64,000 bases of DNA from Homarus americanus (Eukaryota; Arthropoda; Malacostraca; Decapoda; Nephropidae), in NCBI RefSeq assembly GCF_018991925.1, contig NW_024735503.1, forward strand, positions 3,513,253-3,577,252. Reading direction: 5' to 3'. How positions within the stretch are numbered: the stretch's first letter is position 1; each line of letters starts with the position of its first letter. The notes under the pieces were generated by a model. It ran no database searches. It saw only the letters and a program-made list of their open reading frames with translations, and had not been told where the DNA came from. The position numbers and the translations under genes were made by a program. Of the stretch, positions 56,891-61,211 are shown piece by piece.

Positions 56891-59618
56891 TAGAGAGAGA
56901 GAGACTATATGTTATGAATGGATGAGTGTATTTGCATGCATCATTTAATAAATCTATACGCAAATATGTGTGTGTGTGATAAAAATGATACGGTTTATTG
57001 AAAGAACATGGCAGTCCAAAAGGCTGAAAATATACAGTCAACCGAGATGGGAATGGATTCATTTGACTAATAAATAATAAACGAATAACACAAGTGATAA
57101 AAGTAACATAAGTGATACAAATATGATCTAAAATAACAAGGTGCGGAGAAGGTCATACTACAGGGTATTTCAACATAGTAACAATACGAAAGTAAGGTTG
57201 GCTGGGGGTGAACACACTGGTCACTGTGCAACAATTGTTGATTTTGATGTTTCTTTACTAATTTAGACATGCTGATTACGAATCTGCCATTGGTTTTGCC
57301 ATTCTGGCAATATTTTTTTAAAAATTAACAATATCACCACTTTCTCAATTTTAATGCAATTTTGGGGAGATTTCTGTTAAAAAGCACAGCGATTTCAAAT
57401 GCTGACTTCTCATCTTCTGAAGAGAGCGAGGATGTTGACTTTATTGTAGCAGACTCAAGCAACTCCCCACATTTTCCTAATCATCACAAACTGGATGACT
57501 TAGTCAGGGATGTAGGTGTTACCGAGGAAAATGATGAGGTTTTCACATCTCGTCTCAAGGAGTGGTATTTACTAGCTCCTAGTTGTAAGATTAGTACACA
57601 CAGGAAAAGACGTCTAACTTTACACCTTTCTTCAAAGTTTTGGACCTCAATTTGCTGTGTTACTGTTCTGATGTCAATGGTCTTTTTGGCCAAATAGGCA
57701 TTGAGTACAACCCATATGATTGGCGTCTGTTTATTGGCAGCTCAACAAAAAGTCTTAAAGCTGTGTTGCTTCACAATGGGAATACACTTCCATCAATTCC
57801 GGTAGGTCATTCAGTTCACATGAAGGAAGACTATGAAAATGTAAAGATATTGTTGGACATGCTCAACTAGACAAGAAACAATTGGGATGTATGTGGAGAC
57901 TTCAAGTTGATAGGTTTCCTGCTTGGACTACAAGGTGGCTAGACCAAGTATTCTTGTTTTTTCTGTCTATGGGTTAGTAGAGCAGATGACAAACACTATG
58001 ACAGAAGAGATTGGCATGTCAGAAGCGAATTAATTCCTGGTGCACACAATGTATGTAACAATGCTCTTATTCAAAGAGAGAAGATATTGCTGCCATCACT
58101 TCACATAACGCTAGGGCTTGTGAAGCAGTTTATCAAAGCATTAAACCCAGAAAGTAACGCCTTTAAACATGTCCGCTTAATGTTCCCAAAATTGTCTGAG
58201 GCCAAAGTCAAAGGCGGCATCATCATTGGACCACAAATTAGGCAGATGTTGGCATCTAAAGATTTGGAAGACAAAATGTCAACTGTTGAAAAAAGGCCTG
58301 GCAAGCATTTCGGCTTATAGTACATGGGTTTCTGGGTAACCACACGTCTGAGAACTGCAAAGAGCTGGTGGAAAATTTAATTGTAAGTTATAGAGAACTT
58401 GGCTGCAGAATGTCGCTGAAGTTACACTACTTGCATTCACACTTGGACTTCTTCAGACCAAACTTGGGACAAGCGAGTGAAGAGCAAGGTGAATGGTTTC
58501 ACCAGGACATACAAACTATGGAGAAGAGATATCAGGGGACATGGGATGAAGCTATGATGGATGACTACGTGTGGAGTTTGATTCGAGATGACCGTAAGGA
58601 ACACATAAGAAAATGCCGTTCAAGTGTTCATTTTTAGCACGGTTTATTGTTCAATTTCATTAGTAACAAGTGTAGAAAAGGAATGTGTTGTTTGGTCATG
58701 CTTTATGCTTTCAATATAACAAAATTGTGTTCTCGTTTCATTTATTTCACAGCAAATGTGATGTATATCAACATTTCACCTTCTGATTTCTGGTTAAATT
58801 TCAGAGGTGATAAAAAATTAATTGCTAATTTCTGATAAAACTATTGATGCTGTAAAAAAATAAAGTAATTTTTGGAATCAGATTACTGGAAACACACAAA
58901 AGTTAAAAGCAGATAAAAACAACTTTCCCTAAAATTTGTTGCACAGTGGAATTATCGACGAGTTATTGATAATTTTTACAATGGTTGGGACTGGGCTGTT
59001 CTTATAGCGATCAGTACGTGGCTGTATGGGCTGGATGTGGTTGTGGTGTCGAACAATTTACCTTGTGTCACAGCTGTCATTACCATCACTGCAAGCCGGG
59101 CTATAGACTCAGTACTTACCCAGTGTGCGTCCCATTTGTTTTTGACGAAGGCAGGACCCAGGGAGCGAGCTGGGTTCATTGAAGCGCCCGTCAGAGGCAG
59201 CTGTAAAAGTTGAGGTCAGGTCAGTATACAGGGGTCAACAGTATTATAGTATGACATAAAAAAACACACACACACACACACACACATATATGCAGAATAA
59301 CAAACACCCACACACACTAACAGGCCCCCACACACAGTATATGCAAGAATGACAAACACCCACACACACTAACAGACCCCCCACACACACACACACACCC
59401 CAGAAGTACTCACTCCGACAAGTGTGCAGGCGAGGTAGGCGAGGCCGATGGCCACAGCAGGGTTACCGAAGTTCCTCCTGTAGGGGTTGACGGAGGCGAA
59501 GAAGACAAACACCACCACGAAGGTCAACAGGAACTCCAGCCCCAGACCCTGCCAGGGGGAGATGACCTGAGACACCCCCGTGGCTCCTAGGTCACCAATG
59601 TACCCAGACGACGTGGCT
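10165..59618 (-). CDS. bib: big brain (bib), MIP-family channel-like protein, 3' part of gene in five exons
   Basis: The coding segments in transcript order are 59618-59414, 59200-59120, 29736-29628, 13346-13206 and 10763-10165. They join in frame to 377 residues ending at TGA. Residues 24-45 are a hydrophobic helix (TM4), 52-69 TM5, 76-80 the second NPA loop (MNPAR) and 96-116 TM6. The remainder is a polar tail rich in Tyr, Ser and Pro. The junction [14 protein letters not shown] and the tail motif SLNRSQSVY closely match Drosophila bib, which is why I name it. In flies bib acts in Notch-mediated lateral inhibition and conducts monovalent cations rather than water when expressed in oocytes. 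Consistent with that, the aquaporin selectivity-filter His in TM5 is Thr here and the Cys before the second NPA is Ala. The first NPA and TM1-3 must lie beyond 64000. Introns are 213, 29383, 16281 and 2442 bp. Confidence 0.93.
10871..10977. repeat. Pentanucleotide microsatellite (TACAG)n
   Basis: About 20 units of tacag with occasional gacag and cacag variants, in the last bib intron directly upstream of the terminal exon. It generates spurious frames (YCTVL repeats) on both strands. Confidence 0.9.
11126..11355. repeat. Perfect 115-bp tandem duplication
   Basis: 11126-11240 and 11241-11355 are identical base for base by eye, each running from actgtatttgagttttttt to gtagacacattttgt. The lack of divergence means a very recent event or an assembly duplication. 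Confidence 0.92.
11356..12815. other. bib intron sequence without recognisable features
   Basis: I looked for exons compatible with the phase-1 junction between the last two bib exons and for transposon ends, and found none that I can defend. Confidence 0.5.
12816..13095. mobile_element. MITE with GGGGTGGATCC-type termini
   Basis: The left end AGGGGTGGATCCAGGA and the right end CAGATCCACCCCT form inverted repeats around an interior with a G-run on one side and a C-run on the other. The word actcc flanks both ends and may be a 5-bp target duplication. There is no coding capacity. The superfamily is not certain. Confidence 0.55.
13206..13346 (-). CDS. bib: bib penultimate coding exon
   Basis: The acceptor CTCCTGCAG precedes 13346 and the donor GTAAG follows 13206. 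The exon is 141 nt and symmetric (phase 1 in, phase 1 out). It encodes [20 protein letters not shown] and then a Tyr/Asn-rich stretch ending NTTSPL. The first residues continue SIDG from the previous exon and match the acidic SIDNDSSS stretch that follows TM6 in fly bib, which fixes the junction and the frame. The exon is cytoplasmic. It is too small and lacks a start codon, so it would be missed without splice-site reading. Confidence 0.9.
   Translation of the reverse strand: MHLVLGVMKIHMMSVPNLHRATTTMPSEPNTMTSTDPPIPPTLPPP
13350..14240. other. bib intron sequence without recognisable features
   Basis: AT-rich intron. No exon, element end or RNA gene could be supported. Confidence 0.5.
14243..14795. 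mobile_element. Foldback-containing Tigger-like MITE, copy 1
   Basis: After TA (14241-14242) the element starts CAGTAATGCCCCCAAAGTTC, with several ttcgcgg words as in Tigger-type termini. The interior carries inverted copies of caaataattataatcagaaa and acaaatttaataaaaatgtg, plus opposed (TG)n and (CA)n tracts. A second copy lies at 25620-26155. I cannot find the matching right TIR, so the right boundary is set only by where homology between the copies stops. Confidence 0.6.
15208..16317. mobile_element. 1110-bp Tigger-like element with TIRs and TA duplication
   Basis: The left end CAGTATAGTCTAGATATACA and the right end, inverted CAGTATAGTATGCATTTACG, are imperfect TIRs, each next to TA (15206-15207 and 16318-16319). 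Repeated tacgcgg words near both ends are usual for Tigger relatives. The interior holds a 122-codon open frame (15642-16010) that looks like the C-terminal part of the transposase, so this is an internal-deletion derivative. Confidence 0.7.
15642..16010 (+). pseudogene. Tigger transposase C-terminal remnant, still open
   Basis: This plus-strand frame of 122 codons starts with the ATG of [18 protein letters not shown]. It contains [19 protein letters not shown], then [12 protein letters not shown] and [17 protein letters not shown], and ends in an acidic Ser-rich tail. The pattern DPxxxRxxxxxxxLxxxxxPYxxxY followed by S(I/L)xxFF is the C-terminal helix and end of pogo/Tigger transposases. No HTH or DDE residues are present, so it cannot be an active transposase. 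The frame has no interruptions and the ATG is followed by a clean reading frame, so either the deletion is young or the short protein has been kept. The first reading is simpler. Confidence 0.55.
16557..16975 (-). mobile_element. Degenerate LINE reverse-transcriptase fragment
   Basis: Minus-strand frames read [10 protein letters not shown], a stop, [20 protein letters not shown], then in another frame [20 protein letters not shown]. This is the RT palm region just before the catalytic FADD box in a common arthropod LINE type. The sequence decays before the FADD position, and there are frameshifts and stops. Only about 140 codons of the polymerase can be traced. Confidence 0.7.
16989..17318. 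mobile_element. 330-bp Tigger-derived MITE retaining the catalytic NVDETGLF motif
   Basis: The ends CAGGTCCTCCTCTACTTACG and GTTCTTAAATAGAGGAGCACCTG-type inverse are flanked by TA on both sides (16987-16988 and 17319-17320). On the minus strand at about 17265-17190 the sequence reads [13 protein letters not shown], a stop in place of Trp, then a KRRI-like continuation. NVDETGLF is the signature of Tigger/pogo DDE transposases and contains a catalytic Asp. The element is therefore an internally deleted relative that kept a piece from the middle of the gene. Confidence 0.75.
17877..18088. mobile_element. 212-bp Tc1/mariner-type MITE
   Basis: CAGTCACGAGCAATAGT at the left and ACTATTGCTCATAACTG at the right are inverted repeats, flanked by TA (17875-17876 and 18089-18090). 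On the minus strand a fragment HKYGGGE recalls the KYGGGSVMVWG block of Tc1-like transposases, but that match is short. Confidence 0.65.
18139..18790 (+). mobile_element. Probable LINE C-terminal tail, heavily decayed
   Basis: Near 18650-18775 a plus-strand frame reads [20 protein letters not shown] and then [14 protein letters not shown]. This resembles the RGRPRxTWxDxIRKxLxxRG...RxxW end of many arthropod LINE ORF2 proteins. Upstream sequence is A-rich and full of stops. No FADD motif remains. The assignment rests on this short block. Confidence 0.45.
18800..20617. other. bib intron sequence without recognisable genes
   Basis: No exon or transposon terminus could be defended. A short (TAG)n tract lies at about 19287-19303. 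Confidence 0.5.
20618..20929. mobile_element. Tigger-derived MITE (CAGCTCCTCCCC family), copy 1
   Basis: The termini CAGCTCCTCCCCAACTTACG and GTCGTAAGTCGTGGAGGAGC (ending CTG) are inverted repeats. TA flanks the left end; the right flank has decayed. On the minus strand the sequence [10 protein letters not shown] is an intact start of a pogo/Tigger transposase fused to unrelated codons, showing that the MITE arose by internal deletion of an autonomous element. The second copy is at 27010-27330. Confidence 0.75.
21324..21407 (-). CDS. bib: Candidate bib cassette exon (28 codons, frame-preserving)
   Basis: On the minus strand, a pyrimidine-containing tract ending ATATAG precedes 21407, and a GTGTGT donor follows 21324. 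The 84-nt segment has no stop and begins with two bases that complete the Gly/Asp-type codon left open by the exon at 29628-29736. It ends one base into a codon, exactly the phase needed by the exon at 13206. Inclusion would insert [20 protein letters not shown] and eight more residues between SIDG and DSSSVG in the cytoplasmic tail. The composition (YTDLY, PP, EETTT) suits that tail. The donor is weak and I know of no counterpart in fly bib, so it may be a rarely used exon or chance. Confidence 0.4.
21410..23600. other. bib intron sequence without further supported features
   Basis: I saw nothing definable as a gene or element. A stretch at about 21890-22115 has a short open plus-strand frame, but no recognisable family. 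Confidence 0.5.
23608..23646. repeat. (TG)n microsatellite
   Basis: About 19 dinucleotide units, just downstream (in transcript direction) of the candidate alternative exon. Confidence 0.95.
23770..23939 (-). CDS. bib: Candidate alternative 3' exon of bib
   Basis: On the minus strand the acceptor TGCATTACATTACAG precedes 23939. The next two bases complete the codon left open by the TM6 exon (phase 1). The frame then runs 55 codons to TGA at 23772-23770: [20 protein letters not shown], then a Pro/Gln/Tyr-rich segment with [20 protein letters not shown]. Composition resembles a bib-type tail and is unlike flanking AT-rich intron. No in-phase donor lies before the stop that would join the 13346 exon, so use would give a shorter protein with a different C-terminus and a private 3' UTR. 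An ATTAAA lies near 23360. The frame is also open upstream to 23973, so another upstream acceptor is possible. It could alternatively be an exon of an unrelated transcript. Confidence 0.35.
23975..25619. other. bib intron sequence without supported features
   Basis: AT-rich. No exon with matching phase and splice sites, and no element ends, could be supported. Confidence 0.5.
25620..26155. mobile_element. Foldback-containing Tigger-like MITE, copy 2
   Basis: It begins after TA with CAGGGAGCCTCCCAAGTTCG and parallels 14243-14795 through the ttcttcgtggttctcggtt-like block, the inverted aatcagaaa arms and the opposed (TG)n/(CA)n tracts at 26034-26072. The right part is followed directly by a SINE insertion, so the original right end is not visible. 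Confidence 0.6.
26171..26503 (-). mobile_element. tRNA-derived SINE with 15-bp target-site duplication
   Basis: Flanking copies of agaacatcactataa (26156-26170 and 26504-26518) are identical, the length expected for LINE-mediated insertion. Read on the minus strand, the element starts with a tRNA-like head: GCATCCTCGCCTCGCAAGCC (anticodon-arm-like), then GAGTTCGATCCTCGGGC, a good B-box and T-arm. A unique body of about 250 bp follows. A plausible A-box region at the extreme 5' end is truncated. It would be transcribed by RNA polymerase III if intact, and this copy lacks a clear A-box. Confidence 0.65.
26854..28042. mobile_element. Tigger-like MITE (CAGTGGTCCCTCGG family) with a nested MITE
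   Basis: The left terminus CAGTGGTCCCTCGGTTAAC and the right GTTAACCGAGGGACCACTG are perfect inverted repeats over 19 bp. TA precedes the left end; the right flank is TG, a likely mutated TA. It is the better-preserved relative of 274-4412. Inside, about 27355-27460 and 27537-27650 are direct duplicates (both have attggtcattctgaaattta), and a separate MITE sits at 27010-27330. Confidence 0.8.
27010..27330. mobile_element. Nested Tigger-derived MITE (CAGCTCCTCCCC family), copy 2
   Basis: CAGCTCCTCCCCGACTTACG and GTAGGGGAGGAGCTG termini are flanked by perfect TA duplications (27008-27009, 27331-27332). The 321-bp body is nearly collinear with 20618-20929. The transposase start codon region is again present on the minus strand, here [10 protein letters not shown]. 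Confidence 0.8.
28140..28231. mobile_element. Terminal fragment of a hAT-type element
   Basis: Read on the minus strand the end is CAGGGGTTCCCAACCTTTTT followed by aatctgaggggtaccc, the standard start of many hAT-derived MITEs. No opposite end or 8-bp duplication is visible, so this is a solo end. Confidence 0.55.
28348..28690. repeat. Minisatellite, unit about 28-30 bp
   Basis: About eleven tandem units of the form gacctggtgaaccagtctt followed by agtaactgggg. Later units decay at the right (aactttgtaaaccaat). It lies in the bib intron, about 1 kb on the 3' side of the TM6 exon. Confidence 0.9.
28700..29625. other. bib intron sequence next to the TM6 exon
   Basis: No supported feature. Short acagtactgta words recur. 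Confidence 0.5.
29628..29736 (-). CDS. bib: bib exon encoding transmembrane helix 6
   Basis: The acceptor CTTGCAG precedes 29736, in phase 0 after the NPA exon. The donor GTAAGT follows 29628 and leaves one base of a codon. It encodes [20 protein letters not shown] then [16 protein letters not shown]. The first 21 residues are TM6 with the conserved GG turn. The basic PHRLPRSRK segment after it is a cytoplasmic stop-transfer and matches the basic stretch before SID in fly bib. It is separated from the NPA exon by 29.4 kb that is largely minisatellite and transposon DNA. Confidence 0.93.
29740..31885. other. bib intron sequence, mostly unassigned
   Basis: A local direct repeat (agctactgtgcc followed by agtagcaa, twice) lies at about 30394-30452. 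A Tigger-type end with CAGGGGGTCCCTGGGTTACG in inverse lies at about 30760-30854, flanked by TA. The block at 31480-31810 is GC-richer with many palindromic words and looks like part of a dispersed repeat, but I cannot classify it. Confidence 0.5.
31886..32345 (-). mobile_element. 5'-truncated copy of the unclassified CACTG-TIR element (copy C)
   Basis: Minus-strand translation over 32345-32030 gives [20 protein letters not shown], then [19 protein letters not shown] with small frameshifts, then [13 protein letters not shown]. These match the same blocks in the copies at 57222-58948 and 61212-62929. The left boundary CACAGAACAACAAATT resembles the terminal CACTGTGCAACAAATT of copy A. Everything upstream of the VEK block is missing. 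Confidence 0.65.
32870..34085. repeat. Minisatellite, 28-bp unit, about 43 copies
   Basis: The unit is of the type cccacatggtaacgaccctc plus tccccaca. Some units have cacgtgg instead of cacatgg (clustered at 33280-33400 and 33940-34070), and several are 1-3 bp short. The plus strand is C-rich. Long frames on the minus strand (up to 420 codons of [18 protein letters not shown] repeats) are products of the repeat period and not genes. Confidence 0.95.
34090..38570. other. bib intron sequence without recognised genes
   Basis: The sequence is less repetitive and somewhat more GC-rich at 34780-36200. It holds short homopolymers (G-run near 34715, T-run near 35060) and a (CA)n microsatellite at 37448-37476. 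I found no exon in phase with the neighbouring bib exons. The open frames around 35041-35500 are low in complexity and not supported. Confidence 0.45.
37448..37476. repeat. (CA)n microsatellite
   Basis: About 14 CA units on the plus strand. Confidence 0.95.
38572..38730 (-). mobile_element. Retroposon 3' end, copy 1
   Basis: On the minus strand the sequence reads gcttctgcgcttcacctta, then gggtgcccaataaataaaaa, ending in an A-rich tail with AATAAA. This is the 3' end of a retroposon (SINE or LINE). The copy at 39355-39515 shares over 100 bp. A duplicated aagggcgtagaagcctgaag unit lies at the truncated 5' side. Confidence 0.6.
39212..39236. repeat. (GTAT)n microsatellite
   Basis: Six tandem gtat units. 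Confidence 0.95.
39355..39515 (-). mobile_element. Retroposon 3' end, copy 2
   Basis: Same family and orientation as 38572-38730: cgcttttgcgcttcacctt, then gggggtgcccaataaacta, a ggcccctcgcgggg palindrome and a terminal A-run. No coding sequence is present. Confidence 0.6.
39860..41775. repeat. Purine-rich minisatellite, unit about 62 bp (two half-units), about 30 copies
   Basis: Each unit alternates a gatgatgggggtacacgagg half and a gatgaacgagggga half, both followed by ggaggggtg(g)agat. The plus strand is almost all A and G. Minus-strand frames of up to 718 codons ([16 protein letters not shown]) come from the repeat, with a non-repeat start segment at 41780-42013, and are not supported as genes. 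Confidence 0.95.
42568..42604. repeat. (GA)n microsatellite
   Basis: About 18 GA units. Confidence 0.95.
42737..43999 (+). mobile_element. Jockey/CR1-group LINE fragment with RT catalytic box
   Basis: Plus-strand frames encode [19 protein letters not shown], then after a frameshift near 42830 [13 protein letters not shown] and [29 protein letters not shown] is the catalytic box of reverse transcriptase. It is followed by [14 protein letters not shown] and [17 protein letters not shown], and later by a [14 protein letters not shown] block near 43640-43670 in another frame. The order is that of the RT palm, thumb and C-terminal region of a non-LTR retrotransposon. The usual GVPQGSILGP glycine is Ser. 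The 3' end is an A/T-rich ataaaataaataaata tail. It is 5'-truncated and frameshifted, so inactive. Confidence 0.8.
44000..46139. other. bib intron sequence, low-complexity patches
   Basis: A pyrimidine-rich block at 44215-44440 and ATT/ATA tracts at 45270-45340 are the only visible structure. No exon is supported. Confidence 0.5.
46140..46320. repeat. Purine-rich G/A low-complexity block
   Basis: Irregular gaggggg, gcgggtgagggg and ggatggggtg words. Frames through it on the minus strand are Pro/Ser-rich artefacts. Confidence 0.7.
46885..46995. repeat. Short imperfect tandem repeat (actgctggaacgagact)
   Basis: Five or six degenerate units of about 17-20 bp. Confidence 0.65.
47575..47608. repeat. 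(TAA)n microsatellite
   Basis: About ten ATA/TAA units immediately left of the dispersed repeat that follows. Confidence 0.95.
47609..47956. repeat. Dispersed repeat, uninterrupted copy
   Basis: The sequence from gtttattgaaagagcttggc through gttattgataatttttacaa to gttgtggtgtcgaacag is shared with 56986-57221 plus 58949-59060. In that second copy a 1.7-kb transposon separates the two halves. This copy therefore shows the pre-insertion state. Its own class is unknown. Confidence 0.75.
48270..48427 (-). mobile_element. CR1-like LINE 3' end, second copy
   Basis: It is the reverse complement of 4897-5055: it contains cataagaatggaggaaactg, ggcctattggcccatactgg and ccaacccctattgctcatat. A few substitutions separate the copies. 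Only the last 25 codons and the 3' UTR of the LINE are present. Confidence 0.85.
48838..49030. repeat. Telomere-like CCTAA tract with 53-bp higher-order unit
   Basis: Degenerate (CCTAA)n, the complement of the arthropod TTAGG telomere repeat. The word gatctaaacttacccaacaa recurs at 48869, 48922 and 48975, exactly 53 bp apart, so the tract was amplified as a block. Confidence 0.85.
49207..49325. repeat. Degenerate telomere-like CCTAA/CTTAA tract
   Basis: Interspersed cctaa, cttaa and ctaac words without the 53-bp order of the neighbouring block. Shorter tracts of this kind occur near 38320-38470. Confidence 0.75.
49690..50550. repeat. Purine-rich minisatellite, unit about 33 bp
   Basis: Units of the type ggaggaggagacggtaggta plus agagggaggtggt, with many length variants, about 25 copies. 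The plus strand is nearly free of C. Long Pro/Ser/Leu/Tyr frames on the minus strand are artefacts. Confidence 0.93.
50765..55360. repeat. Large minisatellite, 31-bp unit, roughly 150 copies (4.6 kb)
   Basis: The consensus unit is cagtactacccacaacgacc then cactcctgctc, with frequent cataacg, cagcg and gatccac variants and many short indels. It is the largest array in the window. Frames on either strand (for example 53070-53603) change with each indel and are not genes. Confidence 0.97.
55421..55455. repeat. (AAT)n microsatellite
   Basis: About eleven AAT units. Confidence 0.95.
55460..56450. other. bib intron sequence without supported features
   Basis: No exon or element ends seen. A short CCTAACCTAACC word lies at 56350. 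Confidence 0.5.
56455..56552. repeat. 23-bp tandem repeat, four units
   Basis: The unit tgcattacgtgtcatgactg plus tca occurs four times, one with an extra atgaca. The core contains acgtgtcatgac, rich in short palindromes. Confidence 0.85.
56854..56903. repeat. (GA)n microsatellite
   Basis: Interrupted GA tract. Confidence 0.93.
56986..57221. repeat. Dispersed repeat, left half of an interrupted copy
   Basis: It matches 47609-47830 (tttattgaaagaacatggca, aacataagtgatacaaata, tttcaacatagtaacaa) up to the word acactggt, where the transposon at 57222 begins. The right half resumes at about 58949. Confidence 0.75.
57222..58948 (+). mobile_element. Unclassified DNA transposon, CACTG-TIR family, copy A (1727 bp)
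   Basis: The termini CACTGTGCAACAATTG (left) and, inverted, CACTGTGCAACAAATT (right) are inverted repeats, identical over the first 13 bases. About 50-75 bp inside each end is a subterminal motif (gctgattacgaatctg at left; ctgattcc in inverse at right) that also occurs at both ends of copy B. The body encodes one decayed protein on the plus strand. The insertion splits a dispersed repeat whose empty relative is at 47609-47956. No clear target duplication can be read. Confidence 0.75.
57362..58637 (+). pseudogene. Decayed ORF of copy A, putative transposase of unknown family
   Basis: The protein can be followed through at least three frames with two or more internal stops. It starts with an acidic [11 protein letters not shown] region, then [10 protein letters not shown] and [11 protein letters not shown]. 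Next come [27 protein letters not shown] and [31 protein letters not shown] is followed by a CFFCLW (CxxC) segment, then [19 protein letters not shown]. It ends with [37 protein letters not shown] and MMDDYVWSL. Intact relatives of about 400 residues occur as uncharacterised proteins in many invertebrate genomes, from my memory of the pattern. The TIRs around it suggest a transposase. Conserved Asp and Glu (CGDxK, HSHLD, SEEQGE) could form an RNase H-like site, which is inference. Confidence 0.7.
58949..59060. repeat. Dispersed repeat, right half of the interrupted copy
   Basis: From gttattgataatttttacaa to ggttgtggtgtcgaaca it matches 47831-47930. Similarity ends about 60 bp before the bib NPA exon, so the repeat lies directly against that exon's downstream splice donor region. 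Confidence 0.75.
59120..59200 (-). CDS. bib: bib exon encoding the second NPA loop
   Basis: The acceptor ACTTTTACAG precedes 59200 and the donor GTAAGT follows 59120. The exon is 81 nt, phase 0 at both ends, 27 codons: [20 protein letters not shown] then NKWDAHW. MNPARS is the second NPA motif of the MIP fold, with the Arg of the selectivity filter directly after it. The residue at the aquaporin filter Cys position (TGxS) is Ala. The sequence [20 protein letters not shown] in fly bib is nearly the same. A dispersed repeat ends about 60 bp from its 5' splice site. Confidence 0.95.
59414..59618 (-). CDS. bib: bib exon encoding transmembrane helices 4 and 5
   Basis: The acceptor TTTCCCTCTCAG precedes 59618 (a second AG two bases on is also possible). 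The donor GTGAGT follows 59414. One base completes a codon from an upstream exon outside the window, then 68 codons follow: [20 protein letters not shown] (an extracellular loop), [20 protein letters not shown] (TM4), a basic PYRRNFG loop and [14 protein letters not shown] (TM5). The GLGLEFxLTFVVV pattern and the [13 protein letters not shown] helix fit MIP channels. The aquaporin filter His of TM5 falls on Thr in ACTLVG. The exon requires 5' exons with the first NPA, not present before 64000. Confidence 0.93.
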
Positions 59619-59950
59619 CTGAGAGGGAAAAAAAGGAATAATCAGTCAAGTCAGTTGGGATGCCTGTGCACAGTCATCACCTGGACATTAACTGATCAAC
59701 AGCGACAAATTCACATCTATTTTTTTCTTAACTTTATAATTTACGATTTTTTTTAAGTAAAACGTTGAATAGAAACAAAAAAAGTGTGGCGGTCTACGTG
59801 TCCGTCCATCCCTCTGTCTGTCTGTCGTCTTTCCTCCTTGTGTCAGAAGGAACAATGGGAAACAGAGACTTCAAAACAGGGATAAATGGTAGAGGAGGAT
59901 GTGTGGAAAACTGACACACACGTCAGTACCGGATATAATTTTTCACAAAC

Positions 59951-60601
<651 letters not shown>

Positions 60602-60719
60602 ACCAACAATAGATAGTCCCAACACTGTTCATGAGAGCACTTTAGAGGGGGAGAGATCCGCCAGCAGGTGAAAGATCTCAAGGCTACACAAAGGCTAGTA
60701 TTAGCTCATATAAACACGG

Positions 60720-60848
60720 CAAGGGGGGAGGGGGAGGAGAGGGAGGGGGGAGGAAACAGATGGAAAGGGGAAGGAGAGGAGGGAAAGAGAAAGGGGAGAA
60801 AGAGGAAAGAGGGATATCCACTATTGAAATACACAGATGGTGAAGCAG

Positions 60849-60875
<27 letters not shown>
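60720..60875. repeat. Purine-rich low-complexity and GA tract
   Basis: ggaggagaggg and gagaggag words, then a (GA)n run at 60849-60870 and a short G-run. Confidence 0.8.
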
Positions 60876-60879
<4 letters not shown>

Positions 60880-61211
60880 TGCTGCACATCTAATTGATTT
60901 CTCTCTCTCTCAGTATATTAACCACAAAATTATAGTTAACTTGTGTATAATTATAGCCAAGTTATATACTGTATAATGTGGGTGAGGGTTGTGAGAGCTG
61001 TTTGATATAGTTAACTGAAAACACTGTCTTCATTAGGCCACCAAGACAGACGTGATGGGTGAGTTTTAGTTTAACAAATTTATTGACAAAGCTTGGAGTA
61101 CAGTTTGCCTATTCTGAGTAATTCAACTGGTCTTGACACTGAGGGTGGTATCACTTCTCACTGCCACGCAGGACAGAGGTTCATACACAAAGAAATGCAT
61201 CATACTCATTA

